Shown one piece after another: positions 56,862 to 64,000 of a stretch of 64,000 nucleotides of DNA (within the stretch, counting starts at the first letter, position 1; every line of letters starts with the position of its first letter). This DNA is from Chlamydomonas reinhardtii (taxonomy: Eukaryota > Chlorophyta > Chlorophyceae > Chlamydomonadales > Chlamydomonadaceae): contig NC_057015.1 in the NCBI RefSeq assembly GCF_000002595.2, positions 2,738,952 to 2,802,951 of the forward strand, given 5' to 3'. The notes below the pieces were generated by a model. The model ran no database searches. It saw nothing but the letters and a program-made list of their open reading frames with translations, and was not told the DNA's origin. The translations under genes and the position numbers were made by a program.

Positions 56862-59800
56862 ATGGCGCTGGCTTCGGCACCAGGGATGCCGGACCTCCAG
56901 GTGCGTTCGTGTGCTGCACCGGCGTGGCCGACATGTGTTTATGACTAAAGTTCATGTTTGCTGCTGCAGCTGCGCATGAGCAAGAAAATTGCGCAGCTGA
57001 CGAAGGTACGCGGGCTGGCATGTGCACAAAGCACCACGGCTTGTTGACCGACGCCCCTTTTATGCAACAGGTCATTTACCATCTCAACAATAAGAATGAA
57101 GACAATGAGCTGGACTTGGCGGAGCTGGCGGAGCAGTATGAAACAGAAATTGAGCAAATACTGAAGGACACAGCTGATAAAATAAACCACTTCAAGGCAC
57201 AGCTGGATGCAGCTAACGACGCAGCGCGAATAGCCGAGCTGACCAAGGTAACGAAGGGGCCGCGGGTAGAGCAGCACGGCACGGGCTCCCGAACCGGCGC
57301 ACCGATTTACTCCACGCCTCGGCTATCGGCACTCACGCCGTGGGCTGCTCCTCCCGCGCTCAACTTATGTACATGCAGCAACTGGAGGCGAAGTATGACG
57401 ATGAGCGGCGACGGTGTCTGACGGAGATAGAGAACATCCGCAAGGTGGGCAGGGCCGAACGGCGGCGCACTAGCAGAAACCCAGCGACAGCTCCTGTCGA
57501 CAACAGCTTTCCTGGTGACTGAGGCGCATCGCCCATTCCCTTGCGCTACTGATCGCAGCGAGCTGCTGAAAAGGAGCAGGCGATCCAGAAGGCGGCGTCG
57601 AAGCAAATTGAGGGGCTGCAGACACAGGTAGACGAACTGCAGCGACAGCTGCAGGCGCGCATCAAGGAGGTCAACGAGCTGTCCAACAATGCCAACGCCA
57701 GCGGCGCGGTAAGCCGCCACACGTTTACCATCTCCATTGCTCCCACCCAGACCCTGCCTTGCGCGCCGAGATGTGCCTTGCTGCCTGCTGTTACCCGCGA
57801 CCTCGCCATCAAACCTGCGCTGCCGCGCTCCACAAAGGCTGCGTCCGCTGCCATGCACCCAGGAGCTGCAAGGAGCGCTGGCGCGCGCGCGGGCGGAGAC
57901 GGAGGAGGCCATCCAGACCCACAACAAAAAGTACAACGACATGCTGGCGGAGCGCATGCGGGCGGAAGACGCCCTGAGCGAGCAGCTGGACGCGGCGCGG
58001 AGGGCGCTGGAGGCGGAGCAGCGGGCGCGCGCCGACGTGGAGGCACAGTTCGGGGACGCGCGCACGCGCTGGGACCAGGAACGGGTGGCCATGACGGAGG
58101 AGCGCAAGGTGCGGAAGGTGGCGGCGCAGGGTGGGGCGGGAAGGCCCCAAGGCGTGCTGGTGGCGGGCGACAGAGGCAGGGTCTGTCAAGGGCAAGCGGC
58201 ACAAGGGACGGGGCGGAATGGGGCAGGGCAAGGGTATTCCATGCCGTCTGCAGCCCCTGTGGATGAAGCGTCACCACCTCTGTTTTGCATCGGCGTCCAG
58301 GCCAGCGATGCTAGCTGGAAAGGGAAGGTGGAGGCGCTGGTGGAGGAGGTGCAGCGGGAGAAGGCGGCGGGCAAGGATGCGGCCAAGAAGGCGGCGGACG
58401 CGGCGGCGGTGGCGGCGGCGCGCATCCAGGACCTAGAGGGGCGGCTGGCGGGTGTGGAGGGGCAGCTGCGTGACAAGAGCGGCGAGGCGGACAGGTGCGT
58501 GCATGCGCGTCATGCGGTTGGGCAGGTGTGAAGGCAGGTCAAAGGTATGGACTGAGGGTGGGGTTATTTGACGGCGGCAAGCCCTAGGGACTGGGATATG
58601 GGTGCCGCGAGGGACGCCCTCTTGGCGTTCCCTTAACCCTCCGCCACCTGTCGCGCTGTTGGAGGACCGACGTGAGTGACGGCCTCTTGATGCGCACTCA
58701 ACCCGCCGCTATCTTGGCAACCGCTGCCGTTGCCTCTGCTTCCGCAGGCTCACCAAGGAGCTCAGCACGCTCCAGGCCGGCAGCGCAGCCCAGATCGCCG
58801 AACTGGAGAAGCAGCTGGCGGCGGCCCGGGCGCAGCTGGACCAGCTGTCTGCAGGGGCGGCAGGCGACAAGGAGGCGTTTGCGGCGGCGCACGCGGCGGC
58901 GGCGGCGGAGCAGGAGCGCCTGACCGGCGCGCTGAAAAAAGCGGAGGGCGAGCTGGCGGACACGCGGGCGCAGCTGGCGGCGGCCAAGGTGCGGCGGGCG
59001 GCGGGCGGTGCGGGGGCGGCTATGGGTCTCAGCGGGATTGACCGCGCTGTGGTCATCATGCTTCTGGGGTCCGTGTAGGGGTGGAACTAACCGTGGACTG
59101 GGAAAGCGACGCTTGCTGCTCCACCGCTCCAAATGACACCGTACTGTCCAAATGCGTGGCTGCCCCCAGCACGAATCTGCCACAAGCGTGATAGTAACGT
59201 AGCATGTGAACTGGCTGTTACAGACGGAGATCGAGGGCCTCAACGGCCAGCTGGCCAAGACGCGTGTGGACGGCGACGCGGTGGCGGGGCAGCTGCGCAG
59301 CCGCATCGCCGCCCTGGAGGAGGAGGTCAAACGGGCCATCGCCATGGGGCAGAGCGATGCCGTGGACGCCGCAACAAAGGTGGGCGTGGCCACGCATAGT
59401 CCTTGCTACCTCAGCCTCAAGTACCGGTGACGTACGAAGTCACGTCTTGAATTGGGTATGTGATGGCTGGTCCCACTCTCCAATCCATATGACCAGATCG
59501 CATCACTACTAACCTGCGCCGGGGCTCATACTACTCTTACCACACCATCTGAAAACCTCTGCAGATGCGCGACGCGTACGAGAAGAAGCTGGCTGACGCG
59601 GCGGAGGCGGCCCGCAAGGCGCTGGAGTCGGCGCAGCGGGAGCGGGATGACCTCATAGAGGCCGCCAAGAAGGACGCGGCCATGCGGCTGGCGGGCGCGG
59701 AGGGCAGCGCAAAGAGCCAGATGGAAGACCTGCGGAAGAAGTGGGTGCGGCGCGTGTGGGGCTGGATGGAACCAGATGCAGCTGCGAGGGATGCGTCCGG

Positions 59801-62800
59801 TGGTTAGGGCGGAGGGGCACCTGGCGATGCACGTTATGAGGCACGTTCACGAGTTCTGCTTGCGGTGGATGCTGCAGGTTGGAAGCGGATAAGGCTGCGG
59901 CGGTGTCAGCGCTGGAGGCGGCGGCAGCCAAGGCGGCAGCAGAGGCCAAGGCGGCGCAGGAGGACCTGCAGCGGCGGCTAGCGGCGGCGGAGGCGCTGGC
60001 TGCGGAGGAGCGCAAGGCCAAAGAGGCGCTGGCTGCGGAGCTGGCGGAGCTGAAGGCGGCGCTGGAGGCGACTGGCAAGGACGCCAGCGCAACCAAGGTG
60101 CGGCGCTGTGCATTGCTTGATGAGGGCCATCTTGCTTTCTCGCCGTACTGTTGTGTTGACCGCTGACCCATATGCTTTGTTTGCCCGACAGGACCAACTG
60201 GAAGCCCGGCTCAAGTCACTGACGGCAAGCGAGAGCTCCATGAAGGTCAGCCGGAGGGGTGGGGGTGCGTGGCAAGGGTGCATGGTTGGGCACGTTGTAC
60301 ATAGGACCTCAAACTCCCGACCCGTCACGCGCCACCTCACTGCCTCAACTCACTTTCACTCGTGTTTGCCGCGGTTCCAGGATGAGCTGGCGAAGACCAA
60401 GTCGGCGCGGTCGGCGGCTGAGTCCCAGTCGGCGGAGCGGCAGCAGCAGATCACCGCGCTGCAGGCGGAGCTGGAGGCAGCCAAGAAAAAGGTGCGCGAG
60501 CGCGTGCGAGCGTGCGTGCGGGCGGGCGGGTACCGGCATACCGGCTGGGGCCCGCAGGTGTACACTAAATTCCTGAGGAATCGAACAGTCAACTCGCGTT
60601 TACCCCCAACAACTCAGACGCGGCCACCTGCTGCCCAAAGCATCCCGCTCATGCACCACCCGCCCACTTTGACCCTGTAGGCCGAGGAGGACAAGCGCGC
60701 GGCGGCGGCGCTCATGTCGTCGGAGCTGTCGCGTGTGGAGCGGGAGGGCGCGGCCAAGGCCGAATCACAACTGCGCCAGGTGGGAGGACGTGGAGGAGCC
60801 GTGTGAGGGGCTGTGTGAGGAGCCGTGTTGAAGGGCTGTGTGAGGAGCCGTGTTGAAGGGCTGTGTGAGCGGCCGTGTTGAAGGGCTGTGTGAGCGGCCG
60901 TGTTGAAGGGCTGTGTGAGCGGCCGTGTTGAAGGGCTGTGTGAGCGGCCGTGTTGAAGGGCTGTGTGAGAGGCCGTGCTATGCTTCATGCTTGCGTAGCA
61001 GACGGGCGCGAGCCCCCATCAGACTGAAGCATGAGGCCGCAGGGCTGTTGCTGGAGTGGCCAGCGGACTTGTGTGGACCTGTGCAACAAAGCTCTCAACG
61101 TGCCTGGATCCGCAGGCAAAGCAGGAGGCGGACGCGCGCCTGGTTGCGGAGCTGAGCCAGCTCCGGTCGCAGTTGAGTGCGGCGGGCGGCGCGGCAGAGG
61201 CGTCGCTGCGGCAGCAGTTGGACGAGCTGCGGCGCAAGATGGAGGGAGACATGGATGCCATGCGCAAGACGCACGCACAGGTGCGCCGGGTGCTTAATCG
61301 GTGACGCTTTCCGTGGCCAAACCCGCAGGGGTCCCATATGTCCATAGTTTTCATAACGACACTAGTAATCGCACGCGAAATGCCGTGCAGTCATTCCATG
61401 AAATTCCGTTCCGTATCTTGTAATTACACCAGGAGCTCGAGGAGCTCAAACGGAAGCACGAGGCGACGCTGGCCGACTTGCGCGCCACCACGGCCGCGGA
61501 GCTGGCGGCCGCCCGTTCCTCCGCCGCCAGCAGTCAGTCCGCAGTGGAGGACGAGCTGCGCAAGGCCATGGCGGCGGCCGTGGCGGCGGCGGAGGCGCGC
61601 GGCCGCGAGGCGGCAGAAGCGCTGCGGCGGGAGCTGGGTGCGGAGAAGGAGAGGGTGCTGGCAGATGCGGCGGCGCGGGCGAAGGAGGAGGCTGAGCGCG
61701 CTTCTGCGGCGGCGAAAGAGGAGCGGGAGCAGCTGGCGGCGGCGCATGCCAGCGCTTCCGCGGCGGCGGCGGACCAGAAGGCCAGGGACTTGGAGGCGGC
61801 CAACAAGGTGCGCGGCGATGAGAAAGCAAATTTCCCTCCTCTGCAGTGTTAGGCGGCGAGCATGCTGCAAACCGCTGTTGCACCTGCAGTGTCGCCTGTT
61901 GTTTGTCGGTGATGGGCGCTGGTGGAATGTGGGTATCGTATGTCGTCTCACCCGGATGCACTGCTGACACACCGCAGGCCCGGGATGCGGCGCTGGCTGC
62001 TGCGGCCAAGTCGCATGAGGACGCGGTGGCGGCGCTCACCAAGCAGCACGAGGCGGCGCTGGCGGCGGCGCAGGCGGAGAGGGACAAGCTGGACAAAGTG
62101 CAGGTGAGTTATACGGTGTGTTATACCGTAGCTGGTCCCTGAATTGCACAGCTGCATAGAGGTGTTTGACCCACATCAAGGGCATGGAAGGCCAGGCAGA
62201 TGATCAAGTGCCACTCCCGAGCACTGCCCACAATTAGACCTTTGTCCACTCAACGACCCACATCCTTTTTCCGCAGGCCGCGCTTGGCAAGAAGGCTGCG
62301 GGGCTGGAGGAGGAGAAAGCGGCGCTGGCAGCTCGTGTGGAGCAGCTGCAGGAGGCGCTTGCCAAGAAGGCGGCGGAGATGGCGGACACCGTGTTCCGAC
62401 TCAAGCAGGTGGGGCGTGCAGCTTAAGGCCGGGCGGTTTAAGTTCTTGCTGCGCACAAGAGCTTGCTCGGAAGTAGGGAAACGCAAGATGAGTACCGGTG
62501 TGGCACGCATCCGAACATCAGGCCGGTGATCCCGATGCCCTTGACCACTGCGGCCCCAAGCACACATCCACCCACCTGCGCATCCATGCTCTGCCTCTCC
62601 CTCCACCTCGACCCGCTCAACCGCCCACATCCGCGCCTCTCCACGCCTCCCTCTCCATCCCCTCAGGACGCCGCCACGGAGCGCGACCAGCTGCTGCGCT
62701 CCTACACAGCCGACAAGGAGGTGCTGCAGGCGGAGAGCGCGCAGCTGGCGGCGCAGCTGCGGCAGCAGCTGGCGGACGCGCGTGAGGGCGCGGCACAGCA

Positions 62801-63725
62801 GTACGCGGAGCTGGAGGCCAACTACAGCGAGCTCAAGGCCAGGTGGGGGCTTAGGAAGCGCTGTGTTGACAGTCGGCAAGTGCAGGGCAGGAGCAGGGCG
62901 GGTAGAGAGGGAGCAGAGGGCAGGGAGCGTCTGTGACGCTGGGCACAAGGTGGGACTGTACATGACGGAGACGCGTTGGTGTCCTGGTGCTCAGCCTCTT
63001 TGCCGTCTGTTGCACCGCACACGAGTTGTGGCCCTCGGGACGGTAGGCTGATGCAACTCGAAACATGACTACACAACTCAAAAGTAGTACAACACTGCTT
63101 ACAACACAACAGGTGGGACGCGCGCGAGCCGCGTGAGGAGGACGTCCGCCGCATCGCGGAGCTGGAGGGCTTTGTGCGGCAGCTGGAGGAGCTGGTGCGC
63201 ACCAGCGAGGAGCGTATGGCGCAGCTGCGGGCGGAGCTGCTGCTTCGCGAGGACAACTACAACAAGCACTTCAAGAACGGCGGCGCGGGCGAGAAGGTGG
63301 GGGATGTGCGGGTGCTAGGGTGCTGGCACGGGGTGCCGGGATACGCTCAGATGAGCCGTTTCGGGGGTGCCGCGGGCCCAAAAGATGTTGTGGTGTTTGT
63401 GAGGCTTGGGGCACGGGTGCGGAGCATGCGGGCCAGTGCCTGGGTGGCTGGACCCTGCCAATGTGCTCCGCGCCTACCCCCCCGTGGCTTGGCTAGACGA
63501 CCTAGACCTTCCTCTCATCATCCCATCCTTGTGCATGCCTCTCTGCCTCGCTCCGTGTGTGTCCTGCCGCAGGTGTTGAACGTGGATATGGCCATGAACG
63601 CGCAGAGCGGTGTGGTGGACTGGATGCTGGGCAACAAGAAGAAGCCGGGGGCGGGCACGGCTGGAGACGGCGGCGCCGGCAAGGGCGCGTCCATGGGGCG
63701 AGACAGCGGCAGCGGCCGGAAGTGA
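56862..63725 (+). CDS. FAM184: FAM184-family coiled-coil protein
   Basis: Twenty-one exons join in frame into 1,091 residues, close to animal FAM184A: 56862..56900, 56970..57005, 57071..57247, 57379..57444, 57559..57708, 57863..58108, 58301..58494, 58748..58988, 59224..59379, 59565..59740, 59878..60097, 60192..60245, 60381..60491, 60681..60779, 61116..61280, 61433..61807, 61978..62103, 62277..62408, 62667..62842, 63113..63296, 63573..63725. The N-terminal family signature spans three small exons: LRMSKKIAQLTK then VIYHLNNKNEDNELDLAELA and EIEQILKDTADKI. About 900 residues of Ala/Glu/Lys/Arg heptad coiled coil follow. The C-terminal signature is REPREEDVRRIAELEGFVRQ and LLLREDNYNKHF, then NVDMAMNAQSGVVDWML. 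Molecular function is not established in the family; a cytoskeletal or ciliary scaffold is a guess. Confidence 0.9.
60785..60985. repeat. Minisatellite, about 25-bp unit, in FAM184 intron
   Basis: The unit GGGCTGTGTGAGCGG plus CCGTGTTGAA is repeated about seven to eight times with small changes (AGCGG/AGGAG/AGAGG) just after the donor of exon 14. Confidence 0.9.
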
Positions 63726-64000
63726 TCGTGAATGCTGGTTGCAGCAGCAGGAGGGCAGTTGAGAGGGTAGTCAAATGTGGCGACAGGGGTGTCCGGGTGT
63801 GGGTGCTGGGTGCTGAGTCGAATGTGCAGCTGTGCTCACAGCGGCGTACATACTTGGTTGGGCGGTGCTGTGTTTAAGCGCGGTGGGGCCTTGGAATGTT
63901 TGTTAGGTGGCGGTCGGAGGCGCAGGGCATGGCCGTGGCGTCGGCTTGACGGTGATTGAAGCAGCGCGTACAATTCATGCATTACTTGTGCATTTGTACA
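63726..64000 (+). other. 3' UTR of the FAM184 homologue to window end
   Basis: No further gene is supported. No TGTAA is seen before the window ends, so the transcript end may lie outside. Confidence 0.5.

Noticed and set aside
56527-56979. 150-codon frame upstream of the FAM184 homologue
   Set aside because: It runs in a different frame into the second FAM184 exon and ends in Cys-rich nonsense. The ATG at 56862 joins the family signature directly.
1-64000. tRNA, rRNA, CRISPR arrays or bacterial-type operons
   Set aside because: None seen; the architecture is that of an intron-rich nuclear genome.

Overview
This window is nuclear DNA from a green alga of the Chlamydomonas/Volvox group. The evidence is GC-rich coding sequence, many short introns per gene with GTGAGT/GTGCGT donors and (C/T)AG acceptors, TGTAA polyadenylation signals, Ala/Gly/Gln-rich insertions in conserved proteins, and plastid-type transit peptides. 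All gene models were spliced by hand; exon phases were checked for continuity in each model.

Layout from left to right. A truncated plastid-lipid-associated (fibrillin) gene runs off the left edge on the minus strand. A PurK-PurE fusion (AIR carboxylase, purine synthesis) is at 1950-7937 (+), and a secreted Gly/Tyr-rich protein at 8932-11469 (+). Copy A of a duplicated 3.4-3.9 kb unit follows at 11947-15810, carrying a two-exon gene of unknown function with 20-residue repeats. An organellar TWINKLE-type primase-helicase with very large insertions is at 16371-23625 (-). A low-complexity 1,012-residue protein is at 24830-28047 (+). A 2.3 kb stretch without a convincing gene follows. INTS9 (Integrator subunit 9) is at about 30340-34515 (-), and an SLC37-type sugar-phosphate/glycerol-3-phosphate transporter at 35420-39060 (-). 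The transporter is divergent from a YlmH-like S4 RNA-binding plastid protein at 39428-41557 (+). Copy B of the duplicated unit is at 41719-45146. A leucine-rich-repeat membrane protein with a duplicated ectodomain is at 45396-51043 (-), and UTP7/WDR46 (ribosome biogenesis) at 51321-54581 (-). UTP7 is divergent from prefoldin subunit 6 at 54950-55925 (+). The last gene is a 21-exon coiled-coil protein homologous to FAM184 at 56862-63725 (+).

Most genes are unrelated housekeeping genes, as is usual in a plant or algal genome, and I see no operon-like pathway. Four points stand out. The duplicated unit has intact reading frames in both copies, but its exon diverges at about the same rate as its intron. 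The TWINKLE homologue keeps its helicase motifs while its TOPRIM primase residues look degenerate and about 325-residue and Q/Y-rich insertions interrupt it. The LRR receptor-like protein has two complete ectodomain modules and no kinase. The FAM184 homologue keeps both terminal family signatures in an alga. I recognise no RNA gene, CRISPR array, or virus-like element.
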